Shown in pieces: positions 29,355-39,491 of a stretch of 47,972 nt of DNA. The notes under the pieces were generated by a model. The model was given only the letters and a program-made list of their open reading frames with translations. It ran no database searches and was not told the DNA's origin. The number at the start of each line of letters is the position of its first letter. Within the stretch, counting starts at the first letter, position 1. The translations under genes and the position numbers were made by a program. Source of the DNA: Campylobacteraceae bacterium (GTDB taxonomy: Bacteria > Campylobacterota > Campylobacteria > Campylobacterales > Campylobacteraceae); the NCBI GenBank assembly GCA_031255525.1, contig JAIRSJ010000099.1, positions 1 through 47,972 of the forward strand. Direction: 5' to 3'.

Positions 29355-30722
29355 TTGAGTATTCTAGGGATAGGGAACAAAAGTTCTACTAAAAAAATCG
29401 GCACTTTTATAAATGAATTTGTCAAACAGGAGTCATTTGGCGGTATATTGCTGTTTGTTGCCGCTATTGTGGCTATGGTATCCGCAAATTCTCCCCTTTT
29501 ATCCGACATCTATTTTTCATTATGGGAATTGAAATTTGGAATATCAATAGCCAATTACAGCTTCATAAGAGACGTGCATTTTTGGGTAAACGACGGACTC
29601 ATGGCACTTTTTTTCCTTATGGTAGGACTTGAAGTAAAAAGGGAACTTTTAGTAGGAGAACTTTCGAGCTTCCAAAAAGCCATCTCTCCTCTTTTTGCCT
29701 CTGTTGGCGGCATGCTCTTCCCTATACTTATCTTCTTATATTGCACCTGGGGAAGCGGGAACGAGCAAGGATTTGCAATACCTATGGGAACAGACACGGC
29801 ATTTGCACTTGGTGTATTACTGTTACTTGGAAATAGGATCCCAATTAAACTAAAAGTATTTTTGGTAACTTTAGCAATTGCCGATGATATAGGTTCTATC
29901 TTGGTTATAGCTATTTTTTACACTAACACCATCTCTTACTTTTATTTGATGCTCGCTATACTGGTAACATCCGTGCTGTTTTTATTTAACAGATCCGGCG
30001 TTAAAACGCTTACCGTATATTTTTTGGGAGGCATAATTTTATGGTATTTTTTTCATAAAAGCGGTATTCACGCAACAATATCCGGTATTGCGCTGGCATT
30101 TTGCATACCGATTCGCTCAAAAATCAACACTACGGGATTTTTAGAGCATTTAAGACTTGCGGTAAATGTATTTTACTCAAGCGCACCCAAACAAGATACC
30201 CAACAAGTACTTTTAACAGCAAAACAAAACAATGCGCTGGAAATCGTAGCAAAAGCTTATGATGAAGTTCAAAGTCCGCTTGTAAGATTAGAACACTATC
30301 TTCACCCTTTAAGCGCGTATTTTATTATGCCTATTTTCGCTCTTGCAAATGCAGGCGTAAAAATAGAGCAAGGTTTTGAATTTAACGAAGTGTTTTGGGG
30401 GATAGCTTTGGGACTCTTTGTAGGAAAACCTCTTGGAATATTTGTCTTCACGTATATACTGGACTTTTTTGGAATATCAAGAAAACCGAGCAATCTCACG
30501 TGGATGCAAATACTCGGCGTGGGACTTGTGGCTGGTATTGGCTTTACGATGTCTATACTTATATCAAATCTTGCATACAAAGGAGTGGCGGATCAAGCCA
30601 CATTATCAGTACTTCTTACTTCGCTTGCAGCTACTATTGTATCGTTTGTATTTTTCTTTATCTTTGCTCCAAAAGAAAATATAGCGACTACTTCGGTTGC
30701 GCCCACAAAAGAGATTATATGA
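29355..30722 (+). CDS. nhaA: Na+/H+ antiporter NhaA
   Basis: The product is 455 aa with about twelve hydrophobic segments. It exchanges sodium for protons for pH and salt balance. Family marks are GGILLFVAAIVAMVSANSPL, FLMVGLEVKRELLVGEL and TDTAFALGVL; the paired transport aspartates are D177-D178 in LAIADDIGS. TTG at 29355 is chosen as the start because an in-frame TAG lies just upstream and AGGG lies 7 bases before it. The C-terminus ends with a low-complexity tail. Confidence 0.95.
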   Translation: MSILGIGNKSSTKKIGTFINEFVKQESFGGILLFVAAIVAMVSANSPLLSDIYFSLWELKFGISIANYSFIRDVHFWVNDGLMALFFLMVGLEVKRELLVGELSSFQKAISPLFASVGGMLFPILIFLYCTWGSGNEQGFAIPMGTDTAFALGVLLLLGNRIPIKLKVFLVTLAIADDIGSILVIAIFYTNTISYFYLMLAILVTSVLFLFNRSGVKTLTVYFLGGIILWYFFHKSGIHATISGIALAFCIPIRSKINTTGFLEHLRLAVNVFYSSAPKQDTQQVLLTAKQNNALEIVAKAYDEVQSPLVRLEHYLHPLSAYFIMPIFALANAGVKIEQGFEFNEVFWGIALGLFVGKPLGIFVFTYILDFFGISRKPSNLTWMQILGVGLVAGIGFTMSILISNLAYKGVADQATLSVLLTSLAATIVSFVFFFIFAPKENIATTSVAPTKEII

Positions 30723-30766
30723 ACGTTTTGCAACATGATGATTAAACAAAATTTATATTCCGAAAG

Positions 30767-30772
30767 TATAAA
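30767..30772 (+). promoter_or_regulatory. Candidate -10 box for the acyl-CoA ligase gene
   Basis: TATAAA (in GTATAAAATAC) lies 30 bases before the ATG at 30802, and an AAGGAA ribosome site lies between. The 79-bp gap after nhaA leaves room for an independent promoter. Confidence 0.35.
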
Positions 30773-30801
30773 ATACGCTATCTTAACTTTGAAGGAACAA
30801 T

Positions 30802-32448
30802 ATGTCTGATTTAACACCGGCTTCAAACCATTTTAAACAACAGCTTTTAATTAAAAATCTTCTTTTCACCCCAATAGCAAAAAACGATGAGCAAGAGATT
30901 GTTTATAAAAACAACTTTAGAATGAGTTACAAAGAGTTCAAAAAAAGAGTTAACAAATTAGCAAATTTACTTACAAAAATGGGAGTAAAAGAAGGCGACA
31001 CAGTTGCTATTATGGACTATGACTCTCACAGATATTTAGAGTGCTATTTTGCTGTTCCTATGATTGGTGCGGTGCTTCATATGATAAACATAAGGCTCTC
31101 TCATGAGCAAATCTTATACACAATAGACCACGCACAAGATGATGTTTTGTTTATAAACAGCGATTTTATCCCGATAATCGAGCAGATTAAAGGAAGAATT
31201 GATACGATAAATAATTATGTACTGATAGCTGATGAAAATGAAGATATAAAATCAAAAACAATTCCGTTTTTAGGCGAATATGAAGAGCTTCTAAAAGAGC
31301 AATCCGATGAATTTACTTTTTTGGATTTTGATGAAAATACAAGAGCTACGACTTTTTATACAACGGGAACTACGGGTATGCCAAAGGGTGTTTATTTTTC
31401 TCACAGACAACTTGTTATGCACACTTTAGGCTCACTAATAACTTTATCGACACATCAAAATCAAGGAAACTTTCATCAAAACGATGTTTATATGCCGATA
31501 ACTCCGATGTTTCATGTTCATGCATGGGGAATTCCATATATGGCGACTTTCTTAGGAGTTAAACAAGTATATCCCGGAAAATATATACCTGATGTTTTGC
31601 TTGACTTGATAGATAGAGAAAAAGTCACATTTTCTCATTGTGTTCCTACAATTTTACATATGCTTTTAAACTCTCCGAAAGTTGAAAATATTAATTTAAG
31701 CGGATGGAAAGTGATCATCGGCGGGGCTGCGCTTACCAAAGCTTTGACTATCAATGCACTCAAAAAAGGGATAGATATATTTACAGGCTATGGAATGAGT
31801 GAGACTTGCCCTATTTTATCTTTGGCGCAACTTAGTCAAAAAGATTTGGAAAAAGATATCGAAACACAAGCTGATATAAGGATAAAAACAGGACGACCTT
31901 TAGCTTTAGTTGAACTTGAAATCGTTGATGAAAATATGGACAAAATACCTCATGATGGTGAAAGTACCGGCGAAATTGTAGTTCGTTCACCTTGGCTTAC
32001 GGAAGGCTATCTGAAAGATCAAAAAAATTCGGAAAATTTATGGCATGGCGGATATCTTCATACCGGCGATATCGCACATTGTGATGAGAGTGGCTTTTTT
32101 AAAATAACAGATAGAGAAAAAGACATCATAAAAGTCGGCGGCGAATGGATATCATCTTTAGAGCTTGAAGATATTATAAATCAACATCAAAGCGTTGAGG
32201 AAGTTGCTGTGATTGCTCTGCTTGATGAAAAGTGGGGAGAGAGACCTTTAGCGCTTGTTGTGTTAAAAGATGGTGATGAAAAGATGGTAGAAAAAGAGAT
32301 ACTCGCTCACACAAAAGAGTTTATCAAAAAAGGAATTATGGCAAGAGAGAGTATGCTTTTAAAAATTCATTTTGTTGACTCTATAGATAAAACAAGTGTT
32401 GGAAAAATAAACAAAAAAAAGCTAAGAGAAAAATATAAAAATTTATAA
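30802..32448 (+). CDS. Fatty acid--CoA ligase (AMP-binding family)
   Basis: The product is a 548-aa adenylate-forming enzyme that activates a carboxylic acid with ATP and then transfers it to CoA. The P-loop-like FYTTGTTGMPKGV is near residue 185, GYGMSETCP near 330, the hinge region ITDREKDIIKVGGEWIS near 435, and the catalytic lysine in SVGKINKKKL near the end. It is closest in pattern to medium/long-chain fatty acyl-CoA ligases, but the substrate cannot be read. It is probably transcribed alone and ends at a strong hairpin. Confidence 0.88.
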   Translation: MSDLTPASNHFKQQLLIKNLLFTPIAKNDEQEIVYKNNFRMSYKEFKKRVNKLANLLTKMGVKEGDTVAIMDYDSHRYLECYFAVPMIGAVLHMINIRLSHEQILYTIDHAQDDVLFINSDFIPIIEQIKGRIDTINNYVLIADENEDIKSKTIPFLGEYEELLKEQSDEFTFLDFDENTRATTFYTTGTTGMPKGVYFSHRQLVMHTLGSLITLSTHQNQGNFHQNDVYMPITPMFHVHAWGIPYMATFLGVKQVYPGKYIPDVLLDLIDREKVTFSHCVPTILHMLLNSPKVENINLSGWKVIIGGAALTKALTINALKKGIDIFTGYGMSETCPILSLAQLSQKDLEKDIETQADIRIKTGRPLALVELEIVDENMDKIPHDGESTGEIVVRSPWLTEGYLKDQKNSENLWHGGYLHTGDIAHCDESGFFKITDREKDIIKVGGEWISSLELEDIINQHQSVEEVAVIALLDEKWGERPLALVVLKDGDEKMVEKEILAHTKEFIKKGIMARESMLLKIHFVDSIDKTSVGKINKKKLREKYKNL

Positions 32449-32454
32449 TTATCA

Positions 32455-32488
32455 AAAAGATAACGATAGATAGCTGTCGTTATCTTTT
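32455..32488. terminator. Bidirectional intrinsic terminator
   Basis: A perfect 12-base stem (AAAAGATAACGA / TCGTTATCTTTT) with a 10-base loop lies 6 bases after the ligase stop. The A-rich left arm and T-rich right arm give U tracts on both strands, so it can end the ligase transcript on the plus strand and the STM3941-like gene on the minus strand. Confidence 0.8.
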
Positions 32489-32637
32489 CATCTCTTGCGT
32501 GTGAGTTAAAATTTTACTCTGTAATTTTTTTAATCCTCTTGTATTCTATAGTCAATCAGATAGAAGTGATTTTATCTCTAAAAATTTCAATTTTATTCAT
32601 CTTGGCAATCTGCCCAAAAGTTAAAGTAAAAATATCC

Positions 32638-33168
32638 TCATTGCACTTCTTTTTGATATTTTTCGTGCATATTTTTGAGTGTTTTTTCAAGCTCATAAAT
32701 ATCGCATTTTAAATGTTTTGAGTTTATCGCAACCGGTGTTTCGTATAGTTTTGTATTCATCTCAATAATTTTAGATAAAAACTCATTTTCGCTATTTTTA
32801 TACTTTTCCACATCTTTCAAATATATGAGTAAAAAATCGATTTTTTCAATTTTTCTGATACACATATGGCTTATATCACTCCAAGGGATAAATCCAAATG
32901 CCAAAGGACTTGAGTTATCATAAACGCCTTTTGGACCGGCCAATAGCCCTTCTCGTCCTTTTATCAGAGTTTTTACACAAATAAAAAATATCATTGCAAA
33001 AAATATAAGAGTTATAACACTCGCTATTTTGACTAACATAACATTCATATCAAAAGCCGGTTTTTGAGTTGTAAAAAGCATATTTGCACTCAAAGCCATA
33101 ATGCCAAAACATGCCAAAGTATAGACGTATAGTCTTCTTTCTTTTAAATAAATCGTTATTTTTTCCAA
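32638..33168 (-). CDS. STM3941-like membrane protein
   Basis: The product is 176 aa with two transmembrane segments (about 16-34 and 44-66) followed by a cytoplasmic PH-like part. GLLAGPKGVYDNSSPLAFGFIPWSDISHM and the ending TPVAINSKHLKCDIYELEKTL match the pattern of the STM3941 family (function unknown), whose members have a G-x-x-G-hydroxyl turn and an IPWsDI segment. It is downstream of sstT on the same strand but separated by a terminator-like hairpin, so it is probably a separate unit. Confidence 0.65.
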   Translation of the reverse strand: MEKITIYLKERRLYVYTLACFGIMALSANMLFTTQKPAFDMNVMLVKIASVITLIFFAMIFFICVKTLIKGREGLLAGPKGVYDNSSPLAFGFIPWSDISHMCIRKIEKIDFLLIYLKDVEKYKNSENEFLSKIIEMNTKLYETPVAINSKHLKCDIYELEKTLKNMHEKYQKEVQ

Positions 33169-33194
33169 AAGAATCCTTGCGTTTTAGAGATAAA

Positions 33195-33223
33195 AGCTTA
33201 CATGTGGGTTTTACATGTAAGCT
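33195..33223 (-). terminator. Terminator of sstT
   Basis: A perfect 11-base stem (AGCTTACATGT / ACATGTAAGCT, 7-base loop) lies 9 bases past the sstT stop. On the minus strand the stem is followed by TTTTATCTC, a short U-rich tail. Confidence 0.7.
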
Positions 33224-33232
33224 GGTATTATA

Positions 33233-34453
33233 CTATTTTTCGAAATTTAAGATAAGCGGGGTTTTTGAGGCGGCTGCTGTGAACATAACATCGGTTGCAC
33301 TATTTAAAGCTGTTTCGACCGAGTCTTGAATAACACCGATGATAAATCCTATAGCAACAACTTGCATTGCGTCGTGACTATCTATATTAAACAAACTGCA
33401 AGCAAGTGGGATTAAAAGTAGTGAACCACCGGCAACTCCAGACGTTCCACAAGCTCCAAGTGCAGATATGATACAAAGAAGTATTGCCGAGCCAAAAGAG
33501 ACATCAATGCCTAAAGTGTGTGCGGTCGCTAACGTAAAAACGGTAATTGTAACTGCCGCACCCGACATATTTATCGCAGCACCTAAAGGAATCGAAATCG
33601 AATATGTATCTTTACTAACTCCCATTTTTTCACAAAGTGCTAAATTTACAGGTGTATTTGCTGCCGAACTTCTTGTAAAAAATGCTGTTATTCCGCTCTC
33701 TTTTAAGCAGATAAATATAAGCGGATAAGGATTTTTGCGTGATTTTGCAAACATAATTATCGGATTAACGACAAAACAAACAAAAAGCATAGTTCCGACC
33801 AAAACCAAAAGAAGTTTTCCATAGCTAAGTAGTGCGTCAATTCCTGTCACGGCAAATGTTTTAGCCATAAGTCCGAATATACCAAATGGTGCAAGCTTGA
33901 TGATAAATCTTACAAGTTTAAGCGCAGAATCATTTACATCTTTTAAAATCTCTTTTGTAGCATTCGAAGAGCTAACATGAAGTGCGATACCAATTCCAAC
34001 ACCCCAAGTTATAGCACCTATAAAATTTGCCGATGCTAATGCGTGAACCGGATTATCAACCATTTTGAACAACACATCACTTAAAACATCACCTATCTTT
34101 GCTGGTACATATGAAGCATTATATGGGTCTGGCAAAACTATATCGATAGGAAACATAAAACTGATAAAAACAGCTGAAATTGCCGCTAAAAACATACCGA
34201 TTAGATACATAAACATGATCGGTCTTATATCCGTTCTTACATCAAGCGGTTTTGTCGCAATAGCAACAATAACCAAAATAAAAATCAAAATAGGAGCTAT
34301 CGCTTTTAAAGCGCCGACAAACAAATCACCAAGAACTCCAACACTAATAGCAACTTCTTTTGAAATAAGCGCTAAAACCACACCTGATACAAGACCTATA
34401 ATTATTTGTAAAACTAAGTTTCCGTCTTTGAAAAATTTAACAATTTTTTCCAC
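33233..34453 (-). CDS. sstT: Serine/threonine:sodium symporter SstT
   Basis: The product is a 406-aa DAACS-family transporter, the usual SstT length. Visible marks are [21 protein letters not shown] (serine-rich hairpin), [18 protein letters not shown] (core TM7 motif) and [16 protein letters not shown]. It imports serine and threonine with sodium. Serine is a preferred carbon source in many Campylobacterota. It overlaps the DUF89 gene by 17 bases and is last in a four-gene minus-strand run. Confidence 0.92.
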   Translation of the reverse strand: MEKIVKFFKDGNLVLQIIIGLVSGVVLALISKEVAISVGVLGDLFVGALKAIAPILIFILVIVAIATKPLDVRTDIRPIMFMYLIGMFLAAISAVFISFMFPIDIVLPDPYNASYVPAKIGDVLSDVLFKMVDNPVHALASANFIGAITWGVGIGIALHVSSSNATKEILKDVNDSALKLVRFIIKLAPFGIFGLMAKTFAVTGIDALLSYGKLLLVLVGTMLFVCFVVNPIIMFAKSRKNPYPLIFICLKESGITAFFTRSSAANTPVNLALCEKMGVSKDTYSISIPLGAAINMSGAAVTITVFTLATAHTLGIDVSFGSAILLCIISALGACGTSGVAGGSLLLIPLACSLFNIDSHDAMQVVAIGFIIGVIQDSVETALNSATDVMFTAAASKTPLILNFEK

Positions 34454-35321
34454 TACATACCTTTAAATTTTTTTTGCAAACCAGCGCACCGAGCGGAGCG
34501 TTAATATCTTCTCCTACCACGCTGCATTTCACCTTAAACAGATAAAATATATCAGACTCCTTGCGCTCGCTCAAACACTCATAATTTCCCATTCCTTTTG
34601 CAATAATAAAATCGGCTCTTTTAAACAGTTTAAGTGCTTTTTCATTTGCCAATTTAGGTACAAATCCTGGAGTCGGCACACCGCTATCCACTACAATGGC
34701 TACTTCGTCCATCTTGGAATCAAGCGCATCTTGATACGTTATGTCATTGATTATAGGCTTTCCTCTTGTAAAATAGTAAACCTCAACATCGCAAAAAAGC
34801 TCTTTTATCAGCTTTATATATATTTTGTCAAATATCTCCTCGCCTGCGTTGTCGGATATATATACAATCTCTCTCGCATTTTGTAAGGCAGTCTTCAAAA
34901 AGATAAAATCATCAATGAAAAATCTGCTCTCCAAAACTTTTGCAACCTCCTCTTTTAGATCATACTGCATATACGAAGCCAAATCTATCACATTTCCGAC
35001 AACTGCAATTTTTGTTGCACTCAAAAGTTTGTCTTCGGAATCTTGTATATACTGTTCGCATACTGCCCTGAACTCTTCGGCTTTTTTGGAGGAGGCTTTT
35101 TTAAACTCTTTATATATATCGTTAGTCTCTAAATACTTTGCTGCATCCTCGTAAAACTTGTAGGCATTTTCAGGCGGCGAAAGAGCATCGTCAAAATTTG
35201 CCGTATGCGCATTTGCCATAGATAAAACTATCTCTTTGCCGCTTTTATCCAAACTCAACAAATCGCCCATACGCATAGCTTGTTTTACAACGCACTCTTT
35301 GCACACATTTTGAATCCTCAT
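34437..35321 (-). CDS. DUF89/ARMT1-like metal-dependent phosphatase
   Basis: The product is 294 aa. An N-terminal CKEC cluster ([15 protein letters not shown]) is typical of the small bacterial/archaeal DUF89 group. [18 protein letters not shown] (metal-binding Asp/Asn) and VDSGVPTPG follow, with KGMGNYE near the C-terminus. Family members are metal-dependent phosphatases proposed to remove damaged or excess phosphometabolites; the substrate here is unknown. The extra cysteines at the very end (VCSGKNC) could join the CxxC in metal binding. It follows the PhoH gene after 3 bases. Confidence 0.82.
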   Translation of the reverse strand: MRIQNVCKECVVKQAMRMGDLLSLDKSGKEIVLSMANAHTANFDDALSPPENAYKFYEDAAKYLETNDIYKEFKKASSKKAEEFRAVCEQYIQDSEDKLLSATKIAVVGNVIDLASYMQYDLKEEVAKVLESRFFIDDFIFLKTALQNAREIVYISDNAGEEIFDKIYIKLIKELFCDVEVYYFTRGKPIINDITYQDALDSKMDEVAIVVDSGVPTPGFVPKLANEKALKLFKRADFIIAKGMGNYECLSERKESDIFYLFKVKCSVVGEDINAPLGALVCKKNLKVCSGKNC

Positions 35322-35324
35322 ATC

Positions 35325-36704
35325 CTAACGCTGCTTTTTATTCTCATATACGCGTTCGCTAAATTCGGCAAATTTGCCGCGAACAGCCTTTTGCAAATCT
35401 ATTGCAAACATGCAAAGTTCGGAATGTGTTTTGGTTGTAAGTTTTAAAAGGCTCGTCAAACCATTGTTATATTTATTAAGATAAAGATTGTCAATTTGTC
35501 TGTTTGAGCCGATAACTATAGCCATGCACGTATCATCAAGCCTTGATAAGATAAGCTGGGTCGTATTTTCAGAGCTGTTTTGCCACTCGTCTAATATCAC
35601 AATGGCATCACTCAAAGTTCTGCCTCTTGCCTCTCCCGGCCACAATTTTTCTATACGATAGCGCTCCATCATCTCGGTAATTTTTGAATTTATAGATTCA
35701 ACGCTCTCTTTATTTTCCGTCTTTTTCAGTGCTTTTTTGGCTATAAATTCCAAAGTGTCATAAAGCGCCATATTGTAAATTCTGAACTTCTCGTCGTTTC
35801 CCGATAAGTACCCTACGTCAGCGCCTTTGTCAAGACTCTCTATGGAATTTCTGACATAAACTATCTTATCGTAAGCACCTTTGTCTATAAGTCTCATAGC
35901 CGAAGCTATGGCTACAAGCGTTTTTCCGCTTCCGGCCTTCGCATCAACAACCACAACATTATAAAGGTTTGATAAAATGGCCTTCATAAAAAATCTTTGA
36001 CGAATATTTACGGGTTTTACCTTCATGCCTCTAAAGTCGTTTTCATCAAGCGGCAAAATTCGCTCATTATGAATCATGGCGTAAGACTTATTGCCGTCTT
36101 CAGAATAAAATTCATAACAAAAATTTTCCGTTTTATGTTCGGGGTCAATCTTTGTTATACTCATATTTTCAAGCGAATTAAAAAACGAAGAATCAAGCGG
36201 CACGCTCTTTAAAAATTCCCTCTCCGGAACTTCAGAGCGATCTTCTCTTAAAGATTCTATCTTCAAATTTTTAAAAAGCCCGAACATTCTTGCATAAACA
36301 TCTATCGAGACAAAAATAACTTTTTGCCCTTTGTAGTAATTTCTCGCCATATCAGCTGTTTCAATTATGCGTTTATCATTACTCTCCGCTATATGTCTCG
36401 CCTCTATATCAGACTCATAATTTGTTTTTGTCATGAGATGAATATTATAATTTTCATTATAAAGTTTCACGACACGGCAATTTTCAGCTATATCTACTTC
36501 TTTGACTTTAGATTCAGCCAAAAATCTCGCAAACTCTCTTGCTTGAAATCCAAGCTCGTCAATCTGTCTTTTTTTCTCTTCGAGTTCAATCAAAACAGTT
36601 TCCGGAATCACAACAATATTTTTTCCGTCTTCCGAAAGATTTTTCACATTTTGAACACTTTGCAAAATGATATTCGTATCTATCACATAAACTTTATCAG
36701 CCAT
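35325..36704 (-). CDS. PIN-PhoH fusion (PhoH2-type RNase/ATPase)
   Basis: The product is 459 aa. A PIN nuclease domain occupies about 4-140 (VYVIDTNIILQ supplies the first acidic residue; LIELEEKK and IETADMAR supply others). A PhoH ATPase domain from about 235 has Walker A AKAGSGKTLVA near 254 and Walker B-like DAIVILDEWQNS. This is the PhoH2 architecture, reported elsewhere as an RNA helicase/RNase. It lies 16 bases after the aldehyde dehydrogenase gene and 3 bases before DUF89. No antitoxin-like partner gene is visible. Confidence 0.9.
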   Translation of the reverse strand: MADKVYVIDTNIILQSVQNVKNLSEDGKNIVVIPETVLIELEEKKRQIDELGFQAREFARFLAESKVKEVDIAENCRVVKLYNENYNIHLMTKTNYESDIEARHIAESNDKRIIETADMARNYYKGQKVIFVSIDVYARMFGLFKNLKIESLREDRSEVPEREFLKSVPLDSSFFNSLENMSITKIDPEHKTENFCYEFYSEDGNKSYAMIHNERILPLDENDFRGMKVKPVNIRQRFFMKAILSNLYNVVVVDAKAGSGKTLVAIASAMRLIDKGAYDKIVYVRNSIESLDKGADVGYLSGNDEKFRIYNMALYDTLEFIAKKALKKTENKESVESINSKITEMMERYRIEKLWPGEARGRTLSDAIVILDEWQNSSENTTQLILSRLDDTCMAIVIGSNRQIDNLYLNKYNNGLTSLLKLTTKTHSELCMFAIDLQKAVRGKFAEFSERVYENKKQR

Positions 36705-36720
36705 AAAACCTCAATACATT

Positions 36721-38127
36721 TTAAGAAATAATTTTAATTTGCATATAATCGTCAATTCCATTTGCGCCTATTCCCGATTGTTTCGCTCCTACATGCGGTA
36801 CCAAACCTTTGTTTGCATAAACAGCTTTGTTGATATAAATCCAACCAGCCGTTACTTGTGAAGCAATTTTGCGCGCTTTGTTGATATCCGAAGAACTTAT
36901 ATAACCTGCAAGTCCGTAGATGGTATCGTTTGCCATTTTTATAGCCTCATTTTCATCCTTATATGTCAAAACGGACAACACCGGACCAAATATCTCCTCT
37001 TTTGCTATCCTCATACTTGGTTTCACGTGTATAAAAATAGTGGGTTTCGCATAATACCCCCTAAATCCTTCCAATCTTCCAAGACCGCCTACAAGCAGCG
37101 CGGCTCCTTCGTCAATACCGCATTTTATGTATGATTGGACTCTGTCAAACTGCACTTTATTTACCAAAGGTCCTATATAGCACTCCTTATCTCTTATCTT
37201 GCCGATTTTTATATCTTTCAAAGCCTTTGGTAAAAGTTCGCTTACTATCTCCAATTTATCATGTGGAATTAAAAGTCGGCTTCCGGCATGACAAGCTTGT
37301 CCGCTATTACTAAAAGCTATGGTAAGAGCCATTGGAACAGCAGTATTTAAATCGGCATCGTCCAATATGATATTGGGCGATTTGCCGCCAAGTTCCAAAA
37401 TAGTCCTTTTAATCATCTTCGCAGCATATGCGCTTATCTGTCTGCCGACTTTTGTGGAACCTGTGAAATTTATCAAAGAGATATCTTTGTGACATGCGAG
37501 AGCTTTCCCAATCTCTTCGCCCGTTCCGTTTAGCACATTTAAAATGCCTTTTGGAAGATTTGCATCTTTAAAACATTCACAAAGAATCTGAGTCTGTATC
37601 GCGCTGTATTCGCTCGGCTTCACAACAACACTACAGCCTGCAGCAATTGCCGGAGCCATTTTTTGGCAAATATGCGTATAGTTTGCATTCCATGGAGTTA
37701 TAGCGGCAACTATGCCAAGAGGGGTTTTGAGTATCTTCGTACCGTCTTCGAGCTTGCTTTCAAACTTAAATCTTTTCATCTGCTCTTTTGCTATCAAAAA
37801 AGCGTTTTTTGCAGATGCGGTTCTGCGTTTTGTAGCTGTTATCGGCGAACCGTACTCCAAAAGAGCTGCCTCATTTAATTCATCTTCTCTTTTACCTATA
37901 GCGTCATGTAGACTTTGTAATATCTCACCACGCTCTTTTACAGAAGTTTTAGAAAATGAGATAAAAGCATTTTTTGCGCATTTTACTGCATAATTTACAT
38001 CTCTTTTATCACATAGCGCAACTTTGCCCAAAATATCTAAGGTATCCGGATTTATAATATCTATCGTTTTCGTACCGTGCGGTTTTATAAATTCGCCGTT
38101 TATATACACTTTGTCTATGATTTTCAT
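36721..38127 (-). CDS. NAD(P)-dependent aldehyde dehydrogenase
   Basis: The product is 468 aa from ATG at 38127. A TTG nine bases upstream would add three residues, but it lies 1 base from the AGG ribosome site, whereas the ATG is 10 bases away. Catalytic Cys279 is in SGQACHAGS and Glu245 in LELGGKSPN; the cofactor-binding ITPWNANYTHI and FTGSTKVGR are present. It oxidises an aldehyde to the acid; the substrate is unknown. It is the first gene of the run leading to PhoH, DUF89 and SstT. Confidence 0.9.
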   Translation of the reverse strand: MKIIDKVYINGEFIKPHGTKTIDIINPDTLDILGKVALCDKRDVNYAVKCAKNAFISFSKTSVKERGEILQSLHDAIGKREDELNEAALLEYGSPITATKRRTASAKNAFLIAKEQMKRFKFESKLEDGTKILKTPLGIVAAITPWNANYTHICQKMAPAIAAGCSVVVKPSEYSAIQTQILCECFKDANLPKGILNVLNGTGEEIGKALACHKDISLINFTGSTKVGRQISAYAAKMIKRTILELGGKSPNIILDDADLNTAVPMALTIAFSNSGQACHAGSRLLIPHDKLEIVSELLPKALKDIKIGKIRDKECYIGPLVNKVQFDRVQSYIKCGIDEGAALLVGGLGRLEGFRGYYAKPTIFIHVKPSMRIAKEEIFGPVLSVLTYKDENEAIKMANDTIYGLAGYISSSDINKARKIASQVTAGWIYINKAVYANKGLVPHVGAKQSGIGANGIDDYMQIKIIS

Positions 38128-38440
38128 TTTTAACAAGCCTCTAATATGACTGCATGCCGTTTATATAAAATAGTGATTGTACCAATAAATAATTGATAAA
38201 AAGGTAAAATCGAAATATATTATTTGAAGCATTTTTTATTAGAATTTTTATTTTTTGAAATTAATACCATGCACTTTATAAAGCAATAAGTTCTTACGCG
38301 CTGCCATTTTGGCAATATGTCACAAATATATTCATCACATATTGAGGTAATTTCTTTAAAAAGTCGGATTTAAAACTAAAACGGATAGAAGGATATATGC
38401 AGGCTTTTATCGCGGATTTGCGAAAAAGCCTTTTGGAAAT
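38128..38440. other. Intergenic gap upstream of the aldehyde dehydrogenase
   Basis: This 313-bp, very AT-rich region holds the promoter of the aldehyde dehydrogenase run at its left end and the rplS transcript end at its right end. Apart from a stem-loop at 38401-38431 and a small TGCCA/TGGCA hairpin near 38312, nothing was recognised. Confidence 0.5.
38401..38431 (-). terminator. Stem-loop downstream of rplS
   Basis: AGGCTTTT and TCGC pair with GCGA and AAAAGCCT as a 12-base stem with one bulged A, 10 bases past the rplS stop. The position fits a terminator for the ffh-to-rplS cluster, but the tail on the minus strand (GCATATATCC) has no U tract. Confidence 0.45.
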
Positions 38441-38797
38441 TTATTGTTTGATCTCTTTAATTCTTGCGGCCTTACCACGCAAGCTTCTTAAATAAAATAG
38501 TTTTGCTCTTCTCACATGTCCGCGTCTTACAAGCCCTATACTTTCGATGCTGTCGCTGTATATCGGAAATATTCTCTCTACTCCGACACTATTAGCGCCG
38601 ATTTTACGAATGATAAAAGTCTCACCTGTCCCGCTTCCGCGTCTTGCTATGCATACGCCTTCAAAATTTTGAATTCTCTGTTTGTCGCCTTCCTTGATTC
38701 TCACAGCCACTTTTAATGTATCGCCTGCACGAAAATCCGGAATCACTTTGTCTGTTATTTGTGCATTTTCAAATGCTTCAATATATTTATTTCGCAT
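38441..38797 (-). CDS. rplS: 50S ribosomal protein L19
   Basis: The product is 118 aa with [48 protein letters not shown] and [14 protein letters not shown], all bL19 hallmarks. It sits at the 30S-50S interface. It overlaps trmD by 11 bases and is last in the conserved rpsP-khpA-rimM-trmD-rplS order. Confidence 0.97.
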   Translation of the reverse strand: MRNKYIEAFENAQITDKVIPDFRAGDTLKVAVRIKEGDKQRIQNFEGVCIARRGSGTGETFIIRKIGANSVGVERIFPIYSDSIESIGLVRRGHVRRAKLFYLRSLRGKAARIKEIKQ

Positions 38798-39491
38798 AAT
38801 AGTTCCTCTTATTTTTGACTATTTTATACAGATCAGGTCTATGAAAGCAAGTTTTAGCATATGCCATTCTGTTTTTTAAGCGCGAAATTATAGCGTGGTT
38901 TCCCTTTAAAAAGTCTGAGGGAACAGGCAAATTGTCATATACGTTTGGTTTCGTAAAAGACGGGGCTTCCAAAAGAGCATCCTCAAAACTCTCTTCAAGC
39001 AATGATTTCTCGTTTCCAAGCACTCCATCAACCATTCTACTTATTGCATCACACATCGCAAGTGCGGGCAATTCTCCGCCGGTTAAAACAAAATCTCCGA
39101 TAGAAAAAATCTCATCGGCATAAGTCTCTACTACTCTTTCATCAATTCCCTCATATCTTCCGCATACAAAGACTATATGTTCTTTTTTGGACAATCTTTT
39201 CGCGTCATTTTGCGTAAAACTTTTGCCGGCAGGTGCGGGAAAGATAAAATACGCTTCTTTGTCTTTGGTCAGATGTGAAAGAGTATCAAACAGAGGCTGC
39301 GCACTCATCAGAAGTCCCGCTCCGCCGCCTATTTTATAATCATCTACTTTTTTATGCTTATCAAGGCTAAAATCACGCGGATTTACGCAATTTATCTCTA
39401 TCGCACCGTTTTCTTTGGCGCGCGATAAAATAGAATCGCTAAAATACGGGTATATAAGATTTGGGAATAGCGTAACAAAAGTAAAATTCAT
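38787..39491 (-). CDS. trmD: tRNA (guanine-N1-)-methyltransferase TrmD
   Basis: The product is a 234-aa SPOUT methyltransferase that modifies G37 of tRNA. The knot region is clear: [14 protein letters not shown] near residue 107 and [13 protein letters not shown] near 131. It starts [13 protein letters not shown], typical of the family. It overlaps rimM by 4 bases and rplS by 11. Confidence 0.97.
   Translation of the reverse strand: MNFTFVTLFPNLIYPYFSDSILSRAKENGAIEINCVNPRDFSLDKHKKVDDYKIGGGAGLLMSAQPLFDTLSHLTKDKEAYFIFPAPAGKSFTQNDAKRLSKKEHIVFVCGRYEGIDERVVETYADEIFSIGDFVLTGGELPALAMCDAISRMVDGVLGNEKSLLEESFEDALLEAPSFTKPNVYDNLPVPSDFLKGNHAIISRLKNRMAYAKTCFHRPDLYKIVKNKRNYYAK

Noticed and set aside
35325-36704. 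Toxin-antitoxin pair based on the PIN domain
   Set aside because: The PIN domain is fused to PhoH in the standard PhoH2 layout, and no small antitoxin gene lies beside it.
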